Positions 25,773 through 34,321 of a stretch of 50,873 nucleotides of DNA are shown here, in pieces. The first letter of the stretch is position 1. Each line of letters opens with the position of its first letter. The DNA is from JBAXPV01 sp037132075 (GTDB lineage Bacteria > Bacteroidota > Bacteroidia > Bacteroidales > CAIXZF01), in the NCBI GenBank assembly GCA_037132075.1, contig JBAXPV010000028.1, forward strand, positions 1 through 50,873, given 5' to 3'. The position numbers were made by a program, and so were the translations under genes. The notes below the pieces were generated by a model. That model did not search any database, was not told where the DNA came from, and saw only the letters and a list, made by a program, of their open reading frames with translations.

Positions 25773-25846
25773 AGTACAAAAACGTAAAACTATGTAGTTT
25801 CGTTTATTTTATTGAATTTTGCAGCAAGTTAACCTAAAAAACCGGC

Positions 25847-28486
25847 TTGAATATTCTGTTGACTTTCGAATTTTCAACAAAACCATTGTTAAAAGCACTG
25901 CTTCTCGCTGGTTTACTAATCCTATGCCTCCAATCTATTGTGGCACAGGAGGTCACGCCGAACGCTGCCACGACTTCCATTAAACTCAAGACCGACACCC
26001 TTGCCGCTGACACAACGCCAAAAGGGGAAGGCAGCCTTAAGTTCCCGGTAATTTACGAGTCGAAAGATTCAATTATTTTTGACATCCCGGCAAAAAAAGT
26101 GTACCATTATAAAGAAGGTAAGATCTCTTATGATGAAATTAAGCTTCAATCTGACTATATCGAAATCGATCTTCAAAAAAAAGTAGTCCATGCGATTGGC
26201 GTGAAAGACACCAATGGCGTGGTCAAAGGGAGTCCTGTTTTTGAAGAAGGTGATAAAAAATTCAAGTCGAAGAAACTGGTTTATAATTTTGATTCGAAGA
26301 AAGGGATGATCACTGACATGATCACCCAGGAAGGCGAAGGATACCTTCATGGAAGCACCATTAAAAAGATGGGCAATGACATCATAAATATCCGAAGTGG
26401 CTCCTACACAACATGCAACCTGGATCACCCGCATTATGGCTTCAAATTTAACCGCTCGGAAGTAATTCCAAACAATAAAATTGTTACCGGCCCTGTCTAT
26501 CTTGAAGTTGCAGATGTCCCCATGCCCATCATCGTGCCTTTCGGGATGTTTCCCAGTCATAAGGGAGCCAAAAGCGGGATCTTAATACCAACTTACGGGG
26601 AATCTGCGCAAAGAGGGTTTTATTTCGAGAACTTCGGCTATTTCTTTAACCTTTCACAGTTTTTCGACCTGGAGCTGAGGGGCGATGTTTATTCTTTAGG
26701 AAGCTGGGCTGTAAAAGGAGCATCACGCTATACCAAACGATATAAGTATAATGGCTATGTAAATTTGAATTACGCCTATAACATCATTGGGATTCCCGGG
26801 GGCGCTGATTACAACAAATCCAGGGATTTCTCTTTCCGCTGGACACATTCGCAGGACGCCAAAGCCAGGCCAAACAGCCGATTCTCAGCCAATGTAAACA
26901 TTGTATCAAGTAAATACAATAAATACAACCCTACCTCGACAGCGGCTTACCTGTCAAATACCTTCCAGTCAAGTGTCAGTTATCAAACCAATTTTGCAGG
27001 GAAATACTTTTTAAATGCCAGTTTAAATCACAGTCAGAACACCATCGAAAGGACAATCAACATGACCTTACCGAACCTCTCCTTCACCGTGAACCGCTTT
27101 TACCCTTTTGAAAGGAAGGTTAAAACAGGCCCCACACGCTGGTATGAAAAGATCGGAGTTAATCTTCAATCCAATGTTGAGAATTCCATTTCCACTTACG
27201 ATTCTTTGCTTTTCAAACCTCAATCGGCCAAAATGTTTCGTAACGGAATGAAAAATGCAGCCTCACTGTCGAGTCCGATCAACCTTTTCAAACACCTCAT
27301 CCTGACTAATTCAATAAGTTACACTGACCGATGGTATACACAGAAAACAGAAAAGCATTGGGTCGATACTATTTTCACGCCTATCGACACCATCGCCGCT
27401 TATCTGAAATCCGATACCATCCATGGTCTGTTCAGCAACCGGGATGTCACCTTCTCTTCCTCTGTAAGTACGATGATTTATGGCCTGGTTCAGTTTAAAA
27501 AGGGATACATCAGGGGGATACGTCATGTCATGACACCTTCCATCTCATTCAGCTATGTACCTGGCTTCAAAGATCCGAAATATGGGTCATACGGATCCTA
27601 TATTGGTCAGGATGGAAAGCAGGTGACTTATTCCTATTTCCAAAATTCGATCTATGGTGGGCCACCGGCAGAAAACTCAGGACGCCTTGGATTCAACCTG
27701 TCTAATAACCTGGAAATCAAAGTAAAATCTAACAAAGACACCGTCACTGGCTTCAAGAAAATACCACTAATCGACAATTTTACGATCTCGACCTCATACG
27801 ATATTACTAAAGACTCGCTGAGGTGGTCGCCACTGACATTAAGTGGAAGAACCCGCTTGTATAAAAATATAGATATCTCCTACGCGAGCTATTTCGATCC
27901 GTATATCCTTGATTCCAGTGGCACAAAAAACCTGGATCAATATGAATGGAAAGTGAACAACAGGCTGTTCAGGCTGGTAAACACATCCTGGAATTTAAGC
28001 TTAACCTATTCGCTCAGTTCAAAGAAAGGCAAGCCTAAAACTGCAACGCCCACGACCAACAATACCAATCCGAATAATGCCACTCCGAATGAAATGAATG
28101 ACATCCAGCATGGGAAGGATAATTTTGTTGATTTTAACATTCCATGGACTTTAAATATCTCTTATTCACTTAGGTACACTGCTAAACATGACTATCTGTA
28201 TTACCACATGAAAGTCAATACCAATGTGATTCAAACCCTAAATTTCTATGGAGACGTGAATGTCACACCCCGCTGGAAAGTGGGTGTACGCTCAGGTTAT
28301 GACTTTATCAATCATGATGTCAGCTATACCTCTGTCGACATTTATCGCGACCTGCATTGCTGGGAGATGCGTTTTAGCTGGATTCCCAAAGGAACGCAGA
28401 AGAGCTGGAATTTTACAATTAACGCAAAAGCTTCAATCCTACAGGATCTGAAACTGAATAAAAAGAAAGACTTCAGGGATTATTAA
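25847..28486 (+). CDS. LptD-like outer-membrane LPS assembly protein
   Basis: 879 residues, starting at a TTG; the frame is closed by TAA at 25835-25837 and has no ATG before the signal peptide (LLKALLLAGLLILCLQSIVAQ). The N-terminal part (about 60-220) is OstA/LptA-like (VYHYKEGKISYDEIKLQSDYIEIDLQ, KKLVYNFDSKKGMITDMI). The rest is a beta-barrel rich in alternating aromatic strands (RGVYSLGSWAVKG-like, FSANVNIVSSKYNKY, LTLSGRTRLYKNIDISYASY). This is the layout of the putative LptD of Bacteroidota, which inserts LPS in the outer leaflet. It is divergent from the amidase/MlaD unit. Its stop codon overlaps that of the convergent anti-sigma gene (TTAA at 28483-28486). Confidence 0.88.
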   Translation: MNILLTFEFSTKPLLKALLLAGLLILCLQSIVAQEVTPNAATTSIKLKTDTLAADTTPKGEGSLKFPVIYESKDSIIFDIPAKKVYHYKEGKISYDEIKLQSDYIEIDLQKKVVHAIGVKDTNGVVKGSPVFEEGDKKFKSKKLVYNFDSKKGMITDMITQEGEGYLHGSTIKKMGNDIINIRSGSYTTCNLDHPHYGFKFNRSEVIPNNKIVTGPVYLEVADVPMPIIVPFGMFPSHKGAKSGILIPTYGESAQRGFYFENFGYFFNLSQFFDLELRGDVYSLGSWAVKGASRYTKRYKYNGYVNLNYAYNIIGIPGGADYNKSRDFSFRWTHSQDAKARPNSRFSANVNIVSSKYNKYNPTSTAAYLSNTFQSSVSYQTNFAGKYFLNASLNHSQNTIERTINMTLPNLSFTVNRFYPFERKVKTGPTRWYEKIGVNLQSNVENSISTYDSLLFKPQSAKMFRNGMKNAASLSSPINLFKHLILTNSISYTDRWYTQKTEKHWVDTIFTPIDTIAAYLKSDTIHGLFSNRDVTFSSSVSTMIYGLVQFKKGYIRGIRHVMTPSISFSYVPGFKDPKYGSYGSYIGQDGKQVTYSYFQNSIYGGPPAENSGRLGFNLSNNLEIKVKSNKDTVTGFKKIPLIDNFTISTSYDITKDSLRWSPLTLSGRTRLYKNIDISYASYFDPYILDSSGTKNLDQYEWKVNNRLFRLVNTSWNLSLTYSLSSKKGKPKTATPTTNNTNPNNATPNEMNDIQHGKDNFVDFNIPWTLNISYSLRYTAKHDYLYYHMKVNTNVIQTLNFYGDVNVTPRWKVGVRSGYDFINHDVSYTSVDIYRDLHCWEMRFSWIPKGTQKSWNFTINAKASILQDLKLNKKKDFRDY

Positions 28487-29313
28487 TCCGCGATCACCCT
28501 TATTTTCCCGACAGAGATCACTTCATTGTCACCGATAAAGATCCAATAATAATAGCCTGGCGGGAGTTTTATTTTTATGCCCTTTTGCCTGCTGTCGATC
28601 AATAACTGACGCTTATTTTCCCCTGATTTGTCGATAAAAACCATCATTAGTTTCTTGATTGAAAGCGGGGATTCCCACTCAAAAGAGATCTCTTCACTTG
28701 ATTTTATGCGGCTGTTCTTTGCAGGTGATTTTATTTTAAATCCGATTCCCCTGAGTTGCAGCTTATATAAAGCTTCCAGCCTGGCATTCCCGAAATTGTC
28801 TGTTATGGTTTGATCTAACTTGTTTTCAGCATATTGAATGTTTCTCCCAGTTTCTTTTGTTTGAGTAAAGTTTTTGATTCCTTTCGCACTGTTTTCTGCA
28901 ACATCATTGCGGCTCTGGTCGCCTCCACCGATTTCAGACTGAAAGAAATATATCGCGCTTCCAATTCCGAACAAAATCAGCAATGAGGCTGCAAGAGCCC
29001 AGGGTGAAAAAAGTCGTCTGACAAAATCTTTGTCCTTGTCAATACCTGAACCTTTTTTGGTCCTTTTACTTTTCTTCGCATCAAGCACGGGATGAGCGAT
29101 CTGAGGCTGTAAAGGCTTATTCTCAGCGATCATGTCATAAAGCAAAGCCACTTCTGCCCTGCAATCCTCACACAAGCTCATGTGATTCTTGACATCCTCT
29201 GGAAGACACGCTGTTTTTCCCAGTTGTAAGGCATCCACGAACAAGGCCTGGCCTTCTTCATTCAGATGCCCATCCGCTGCATATAAATCTGCAAATAATA
29301 TTTTTCTTGTCAT
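28483..29313 (-). CDS. Zinc-binding anti-sigma-like membrane protein
   Basis: 276 residues. An H44-x3-C48-x2-C51 motif (VKNHMSLCEDCRAEV) matches the zinc-binding anti-sigma signature. A basic linker (KKSKRTKKGSG) leads to one membrane segment at about 105-124 (WALAASLLILFGIGSAIYFF). The exterior domain (about 190-276) is beta-rich (GFKIKSPAKNSRIKSSEEISFEW, LPPGYYYWIFIGDNE). It follows an atypical sigma-like gene by 12 nt on the same strand, which supports a sigma/anti-sigma pair. Known for the family: the zinc module binds the sigma factor. What releases it is unknown. Confidence 0.82.
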   Translation of the reverse strand: MTRKILFADLYAADGHLNEEGQALFVDALQLGKTACLPEDVKNHMSLCEDCRAEVALLYDMIAENKPLQPQIAHPVLDAKKSKRTKKGSGIDKDKDFVRRLFSPWALAASLLILFGIGSAIYFFQSEIGGGDQSRNDVAENSAKGIKNFTQTKETGRNIQYAENKLDQTITDNFGNARLEALYKLQLRGIGFKIKSPAKNSRIKSSEEISFEWESPLSIKKLMMVFIDKSGENKRQLLIDSRQKGIKIKLPPGYYYWIFIGDNEVISVGKIRVIAD

Positions 29314-29325
29314 CCATTTATAATT

Positions 29326-30147
29326 TTAAGATGCCTGGTTTTTTCCTGAATTTTTAAATCTATTGATCATGGAGACAGAACTGCTGCCATGCAACAATCC
29401 GGATTTCTCGACATAATACCGCTCCATCAGTATCTGTAAGGTTTCTTCGTTATAATTTGCGCGCGCAGGATTGCCATTAAGCAGTTTAACAATCTCTCTG
29501 ATCCTGGCTTTCACCCATTTCCGCAGGGCATCCGACTGTGTTATCTTGCCGTCACGGTAATTAAACAAGATGTTCAAATGTAAAAGCACTTCTTTTTCCA
29601 TCAAAGGCTCCGGCTGCATCAGGTAACGGATTGACTCTTTGACCATAGGAGCTTCCGGGTCCTTACAGCTGCAATTGAAATCTGACTTATTCAGTGGAAT
29701 CCTGTATAAAGCTTTTAAACAAAGCTCAACCTTAGACTGTAAAGGACCAAACAAGAGGAAGATAGTATCCAGTCTCGACAACTCCTGTTTTATCACCATA
29801 CGACTTAGCGGATCGGTTTCGTAGTTCTCGCATTCTACCGGTTCCTCAAAATACTGAATGAAGCTACTTTTCTGGCGTTCCCGCTGAAGTTCCGCACAGA
29901 TATTTTTTATCACTGCGGAAAAATAAGTACGGAGCAAGGCCCGGCCATTATAATTCTCGCGAATTTTCCCCATCCGGTCGAGCAATGCCTCGTTGACATA
30001 TTGAATCAACTCCTCTTTGCTTTCATGCTGAAAATAACCCGATCGCATAAAAACCTGAACAATGACTGCGATAACTTGTTGGTATTGCAACAACAGTACT
30101 GCAGGATTTTCTTTGAGTAACGCTACATCCAGGCTGTTTGGATCCAT
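29326..30147 (-). CDS. Atypical sigma-like protein with region 2 but no recognisable region 4
   Basis: 273 residues. Residues about 24-95 resemble sigma-70 region 2 (SKEELIQYVNEALLDRMGKIRE, then RALLRTYFSAVIKNICAELQRERQKSS), which matches the core-binding and -10-recognition helices. The following 175 residues lack the helix-turn-helix of region 4, and I could not assign them; they contain a Cys cluster (FNCSCKDP). The partner gene 12 nt downstream encodes a zinc-type membrane anti-sigma protein. It is probably a divergent sigma factor that uses another DNA-contact domain. A non-transcriptional protein with a sigma2-like fold is also possible. No consensus promoter was found upstream. Confidence 0.65.
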   Translation of the reverse strand: MDPNSLDVALLKENPAVLLLQYQQVIAVIVQVFMRSGYFQHESKEELIQYVNEALLDRMGKIRENYNGRALLRTYFSAVIKNICAELQRERQKSSFIQYFEEPVECENYETDPLSRMVIKQELSRLDTIFLLFGPLQSKVELCLKALYRIPLNKSDFNCSCKDPEAPMVKESIRYLMQPEPLMEKEVLLHLNILFNYRDGKITQSDALRKWVKARIREIVKLLNGNPARANYNEETLQILMERYYVEKSGLLHGSSSVSMINRFKNSGKNQAS

Positions 30148-30285
30148 TTTTTTCGCTTGATTAATACAATAAAGTACCGACGATCTACTTATATATACGG
30201 AAAAATGAACTTTAGTGGAAACAATTTACAAACTTTTTTTCATTTTTTTCGTTTTTCATCTGAAAACACGAATTCCAGATTTATA

Positions 30286-30293
30286 TACCTTTG
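30286..30293 (+). promoter_or_regulatory. -7 promoter element TACCTTTG
   Basis: Exact TAnnTTTG match 23 nt before the ATG at 30317 of the S41 protease. It lies in the 169-bp divergent space shared with the sigma-like gene. Confidence 0.6.
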
Positions 30294-30316
30294 CCTAACA
30301 TGCTTTAGATCCCTTT

Positions 30317-31924
30317 ATGAGTAACAATTCCGGACGATTACAATCTTATTTACCCCTGTTATTGGTTCTTTTCCTTGGAGCTGGCCTCCTGATCGGCTCC
30401 CGCTTCAGCCTTTTCAAACAGGAACTCTTCAAAACCAGCAGCAATGATAGTCAGAAAACCGATGAAATTTTGTCTTTCATCCTCGAAAATTATGTTGACA
30501 CTGTTAATACGAATGCATTAAATACGGCAGCGATAGAGGGAATGCTTGGCAGCCTTGATCCTCATTCCGCTTACATCTCAAAGGACAGCTATCATGAATT
30601 TGTTGATCCGATCAAAGGCAACTTTGAAGGAGTCGGCATTCAGTTCAGGATCGTGAACGACACTATTGTGGTGATCCAGCCAGTCCACGACGGCCCATCT
30701 GAAAAAGCAGGGATCATGGCAGGTGACCGGATCGTGACAGTCAATAATGAAAATGTTGCCGGTAAAAAGATCACTGACGAAGAGGTCCTGAAAAAACTCA
30801 AAGGACCCAAAGGATCTGTTGTCAAAGTCGGGATTTACAGAAATGGAAGCCCGAAGATCCTGGCATTCTCCCTGAGCCGGGATGTTATTCCGACTTATAG
30901 CATTGACGCTGATTATATGATCAATTCCGGAATCGGATATGTCAAACTAAGTCGTTTTGCAGCCACAACCGGGCATGAATTTGAATCAGCACTGGCCAGT
31001 CTGAAAAGCCAGGGCATGACCAAACTCATCCTTGACCTCAGGGGAAATTCAGGAGGATACCTTGATGCGGCAACAGCGCTGGCAGATGAGTTTCTCCCCG
31101 ACAAAAAGATGATCGTCTACACACAGGGCCATAAACGCGCCAAACAAGTGTATTATGCCACAACTTCCGGGCTTTTTGAAAAAGGGGATCTTTATATCCT
31201 CATTGATGAATATTCTGCCTCCGCAAGCGAGATCCTGGCCGGAGCCATTCAGGACAACGACAGGGGTACCATTATCGGCAGACGTTCATTCGGGAAAGGA
31301 CTCGTACAGGAACAGATTGAACTAAAAGACGGTTCCGCACTGCGTCTGACGGTTGCCCGCTATTTCACACCAAGTGGCCGCTGTATTCAAAAACCTTACT
31401 CAAAAGGCGTCGATGACTACAATCATGAATTCCTGAAACGCTATAGTGATGGCGAGATGGAACACCCCGACAGTATCCATTTCGCTGATTCTTTGAAATT
31501 TAAAACATCAAAAGGGAGGCTTGTGTATGGCGGAGGCGGCATCATGCCAGATGTCTATGTGGCTTTGGACCGTAAAGACCCTGTCAGGCAGTTCTTCTAC
31601 CACATCAACAATACGGCAACACTGTACCAATACACTTTCGAGTATACCGACAAACAGCGTAATGCGCTGAAGAAGTTCAAGAACTTTACTGACTTTGACG
31701 CAGGCTTTAAAGTGTCTGATGCGATGATCAAAGACTTTATGGCCCGGGCAGCCAAAGACAGCATTGCGCGCAACCCAAAACTCCTCACGCTGGTTAAACC
31801 CGATCTTGAGATTCTGATCAAATCATTCATTTCACGCAATCTCTACGACGATGCAGGCTTTTATCCCCTGTATAATCAAATTGACAAAACTATGATCACG
31901 GCTGTTGAAATTGCTAAAAAATAA
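30317..31924 (+). CDS. S41-family C-terminal processing protease
   Basis: 535 residues. An N-terminal membrane anchor is at about 12-27 (LPLLLVLFLGAGLLIGS). A PDZ domain covers about 95-185 (GVGIQFRIVNDTIVVIQPVHDGPSEKAGIMAGDRIVTVN). The catalytic S41 domain covers about 195-345, with SASASE at 300-305 and Lys327 in RRSFGKGLVQ forming the Ser/Lys dyad, preceded by LILDLRGNSGGYLDAA. It cleaves periplasmic or exported proteins near their C-terminus. A helical region of about 150 residues follows the catalytic domain. The monocistronic layout has its own -7 element. Confidence 0.95.
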   Translation: MSNNSGRLQSYLPLLLVLFLGAGLLIGSRFSLFKQELFKTSSNDSQKTDEILSFILENYVDTVNTNALNTAAIEGMLGSLDPHSAYISKDSYHEFVDPIKGNFEGVGIQFRIVNDTIVVIQPVHDGPSEKAGIMAGDRIVTVNNENVAGKKITDEEVLKKLKGPKGSVVKVGIYRNGSPKILAFSLSRDVIPTYSIDADYMINSGIGYVKLSRFAATTGHEFESALASLKSQGMTKLILDLRGNSGGYLDAATALADEFLPDKKMIVYTQGHKRAKQVYYATTSGLFEKGDLYILIDEYSASASEILAGAIQDNDRGTIIGRRSFGKGLVQEQIELKDGSALRLTVARYFTPSGRCIQKPYSKGVDDYNHEFLKRYSDGEMEHPDSIHFADSLKFKTSKGRLVYGGGGIMPDVYVALDRKDPVRQFFYHINNTATLYQYTFEYTDKQRNALKKFKNFTDFDAGFKVSDAMIKDFMARAAKDSIARNPKLLTLVKPDLEILIKSFISRNLYDDAGFYPLYNQIDKTMITAVEIAKK

Positions 31925-31990
31925 TTTGAACTTCTGACAGGGTTTCCTGTTTATTTGTAAATTTACCTTGAACACTTAAAACCAATTCCT

Positions 31991-32566
31991 ATGATCTTTG
32001 AATTGCCTCCTCTCCCCTACGCCATGGATGCGCTGGAGCCATACATCTCAAAAAACACCCTGGATTTCCACTATGGAAAACACCACCAGGCTTATGTCAC
32101 CAATCTGAACAAACTGGTGATTGACTCTGAGTTCGCCAATGCCGGTCTCGAAGAAATCGTGATGAAGTCGTCAGGTGGAATCTTCAACAATGGAGCCCAG
32201 GTCTGGAATCATACCTTTTATTGGAATTGTCTTTCTCCAAAAGGCGGAGGAGATCCCAAAGAGGAATTACTGGAAGCTATCATTGAAGACTTTGGGTCTT
32301 TAGCTGAATTCAAGGAAAAATTTTCCACAGCTGCTGCAACTTTGTTTGGAGCAGGCTGGGCCTGGTTAGTTTCTGATGAAGATGGGAAACTCAGCATCGT
32401 TCAGGAAAGCAATGCAGGAAATCCTATGAAACACGGGCTTGAGCCACTGCTGACCTGTGATGTATGGGAACATGCCTATTATCTTGACAAACAAAACCGT
32501 AGGCCCGATTATATCGCAGATTTCTGGAAGCTAGTCGACTGGGAGGCTGTGGCTGAGCGGTATTAG
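31991..32566 (+). CDS. sodB: Superoxide dismutase, iron type
   Basis: 191 residues with all four metal ligands: H27 (FHYGKHHQAY), H74 (QVWNHTFYW), D157 and H161 (DVWEHAYYLD). Gln70 in NNGAQVWNH is the position that marks Fe-type enzymes. It converts superoxide to oxygen and hydrogen peroxide in the cytoplasm. Its presence shows the organism meets oxygen at least at times. The region upstream has only a poor -7 match (TTACCTTG, 31963-31970). Confidence 0.97.
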   Translation: MIFELPPLPYAMDALEPYISKNTLDFHYGKHHQAYVTNLNKLVIDSEFANAGLEEIVMKSSGGIFNNGAQVWNHTFYWNCLSPKGGGDPKEELLEAIIEDFGSLAEFKEKFSTAAATLFGAGWAWLVSDEDGKLSIVQESNAGNPMKHGLEPLLTCDVWEHAYYLDKQNRRPDYIADFWKLVDWEAVAERY

Positions 32567-32660
32567 GCTGAGGGCTGAAGGCTGTTAGGCTGAAGTCATC
32601 CTGAGCTGAGTCGAAGGATGGCGTGCCAGGCTGAAGGCATCCTGATAGAATTGAGAATCG
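32567..32660. repeat. Dispersed-type direct repeats after sodB
   Basis: A purine-rich stretch with repeated GGCTGA units and the direct repeats GGCTGAAGTCATCCTGA and GGCTGAAGGCATCCTGA about 41 bp apart. Between them is CTGAGCTGAGTCGAAGGAT, a pattern typical of dispersed intergenic repeats in Bacteroidota. It marks the left edge of an AT-rich inserted module. Confidence 0.5.
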
Positions 32661-32662
32661 CA

Positions 32663-32686
32663 CCCCGTCAGTGAATGCTGGCGGGG
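32663..32686. terminator. GC-rich hairpin downstream of sodB
   Basis: CCCCGTCAG (32663-32671), loop TGAATG, CTGGCGGGG (32678-32686): 9 bp with one T-G wobble. No strong U-tract follows. It may end sodB transcription. Confidence 0.45.
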
Positions 32687-32817
32687 CCTTCTACTCGGTT
32701 AGCGAAATAACCCTGCCAGAATAAAGTTCTTAAGTCATCTTCGTTTACGAAGCATGTCACACGCCATTACAACAAACCGCTGCTAGCGGTAGTACATTTT
32801 AGTCTGTCAGTACGTCT

Positions 32818-33084
32818 TTAAAACTGTTTTATTAAGTTCAGGTATTCAATACTCTTTTTCAGCTTGAACAAGGGAAGTGTCGCCATTAATTCTTTAGCTT
32901 TCTCTTCGTCAATATCTTTGAAAATCAAAACTGCTCCATTTTTGGTTTGTCTTAAAAAAAAATGGTCTAAAATTCCTTCCCCTTTCCATTTTGCAATAAC
33001 TTCTTGCTCGTGTTTTACTATTTCTTGAAAATTGTCGGGAAGGTTATCCGTGTCGATGGTTAAAATTGCTTGTATTCTGTTCAT
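32818..33084 (-). CDS. Small ferredoxin-fold (YciI/EthD-like) protein
   Basis: 88 residues with no signal peptide. The pattern IQAILTIDTD ... VKHEQEVIAKWKGEGILDHFFL ... GAVLIFKDIDEEKAKELMATLPLF looks like the beta-alpha-beta alpha/beta sandwich of YciI, EthD or muconolactone-isomerase-type proteins. It lies 41 bp downstream of the Old Yellow Enzyme gene on the same strand and shares its AT-rich composition, so the two probably act together in handling a reactive small molecule. The substrate is unknown and the fold call is tentative. Confidence 0.75.
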   Translation of the reverse strand: MNRIQAILTIDTDNLPDNFQEIVKHEQEVIAKWKGEGILDHFFLRQTKNGAVLIFKDIDEEKAKELMATLPLFKLKKSIEYLNLIKQF

Positions 33085-33125
33085 TGTTTATATTTTTTTT
33101 TAAGTTTACTATTCGATGTTGATTT

Positions 33126-34202
33126 TTAAGATAAAAATGGATAATCAATATATCCTTCGTCTTTTCCTCCATACATAGTGGCTCTGTCGGGTTGATTAAG
33201 TTCTGAATTTAGCTCAAAACGTTTTGGTAAGTCAGGATTGGCTAAAAATAATGCTCCGTAAGAAATAAGTTTAGTAATTCCTTTGTTCAGCTCAGCTTCG
33301 CCTGATTCCTTAGTATAGCCACAATTAGCAATTATTGTATGTTGTGTTAGATTCCCAAATGCGTCTATAGAATTTACTGGATAATGAGGGAATTTTTCGG
33401 CCGGAAAAGGAATGTTCATTATGTGAATATATGCCAATGGCATTTTGTTCAGTTCATTAATAAGTAACGTGAATTGTTCAATAAGATTTTGATGAATAAT
33501 GTTGTTGTAAGTGCTTGTTGGCGATAAACGGATGGCCACTTTGTCGTTTCCAATAGCTTTAACCATTTCTTGCATTATTTCTAATACAAACCGATTACGA
33601 TTTTCGTTGCTTCCACCATATTGGTCAATTCTTTGATTTGCACTTTCCGCTAAAAACTGATTAGGCAAATAGCCAAATGCAGAATGAAGTTCAACGCCGT
33701 CAAAACCTGCTTCCATAGCATTTATTGCAGCTTGTTTATAATCTTGAACAATACTTATTACCTCTTCTGTGCTTAATGCTCTAGGCGTTTCATAATCTTT
33801 CATTCCTTCCAAGGTGAAATGCTGTTGTCCTTCAATTGCCAATGCTGAAGCAGAAACAGGTTGCTTCCCATTTTTTACAAGTGAATGTCCAACACGTCCT
33901 GTGTGCCAAAGTTGAGCATAAATTACGCCTCCTTTTTCGTGAACAGCTTGTGTAACTTTTTTCCAGGCAGTAATCTGTTCAGGCGTGTAAATGCCTGGTG
34001 TAAGAGGGCTACCAATAGCTTGTTTAGAAATATTTATGGCTTCGCTAATGATCAAACCTGCACTTACTCGTTGAGTATAGTACAATACTGTAGAGTCACC
34101 AACAATTCCATCTAAATTGGCACGGCTTCGTGTCATTGGTGCCATAACCATACTATTCTTAAGTGTGTTATTACCCACTTTTATTGATTCTAATAATTTC
34201 AT
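33126..34202 (-). CDS. Old Yellow Enzyme family FMN ene-reductase
   Basis: 358 residues, the normal length for the NemA/OYE group. FMN-barrel motifs are MVMAPMTRSRA, GGVIYAQLWHTGRVGH, GVELHSAFGYLPNQFL and DQYGGSNENRNRF. The likely reaction is NAD(P)H-dependent reduction of activated C=C bonds or nitro compounds. The substrate pair that is usually His/Asn or His/His (HSAN or HSAH) is H173 and F176 here; the proton-donor Tyr178 remains. It is divergently transcribed from an HxlR regulator over a 119-bp space with overlapping promoters, which suggests induction by electrophiles. The gene is markedly more AT-rich than its flanks. Confidence 0.95.
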   Translation of the reverse strand: MKLLESIKVGNNTLKNSMVMAPMTRSRANLDGIVGDSTVLYYTQRVSAGLIISEAINISKQAIGSPLTPGIYTPEQITAWKKVTQAVHEKGGVIYAQLWHTGRVGHSLVKNGKQPVSASALAIEGQQHFTLEGMKDYETPRALSTEEVISIVQDYKQAAINAMEAGFDGVELHSAFGYLPNQFLAESANQRIDQYGGSNENRNRFVLEIMQEMVKAIGNDKVAIRLSPTSTYNNIIHQNLIEQFTLLINELNKMPLAYIHIMNIPFPAEKFPHYPVNSIDAFGNLTQHTIIANCGYTKESGEAELNKGITKLISYGALFLANPDLPKRFELNSELNQPDRATMYGGKDEGYIDYPFLS

Positions 34203-34227
34203 TTTTGTCTTTTTTTTTAAAATTAAG

Positions 34228-34261
34228 TTGCAAACCTACACCCATTACTTTACTTTTGCAA
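34228..34261. promoter_or_regulatory. Mutually overlapping divergent promoters with 7-bp inverted repeat
   Basis: Plus strand: TTG (34228-34230), 20 nt, TACTTTTG (34251-34258). Minus strand: TTG (complement of 34259-34261), 20 nt, TAGGTTTG (complement of 34231-34238). Each -33 element abuts the -7 element of the other promoter. The ends form an inverted repeat, TTGCAAA (34228-34234) and TTTGCAA (34255-34261). These are the best complete -33/-7 pairs in the window. Confidence 0.8.
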
Positions 34262-34264
34262 GTA

Positions 34265-34288
34265 GTTACACTAATGTACAGTAGTAAC
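34265..34288. promoter_or_regulatory. Candidate HxlR operator dyads
   Basis: TACA-CTAA-TGTA (34267-34278) is a perfect short dyad, nested in GTTAC (34265-34269) ... GTAAC (34284-34288). It lies just past the predicted start site of the HxlR gene and upstream of the ene-reductase promoter, the expected place for autoregulation. Binding by the encoded regulator is inference. Confidence 0.45.
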
Positions 34289-34321
34289 CCAAAGTAAAGC
34301 AATGAACATAATCAATAAGTT

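Noticed and set aside
26069..26560. 163-codon minus-strand frame within the LptD-like gene
   Set aside because: Fully antisense to a well-supported coding sequence and its product has no recognisable features.
32663..32686. GC-rich hairpin considered as an integron attC site
   Set aside because: Too short, lacks the paired R and L box structure, and no integrase or cassette array is near.
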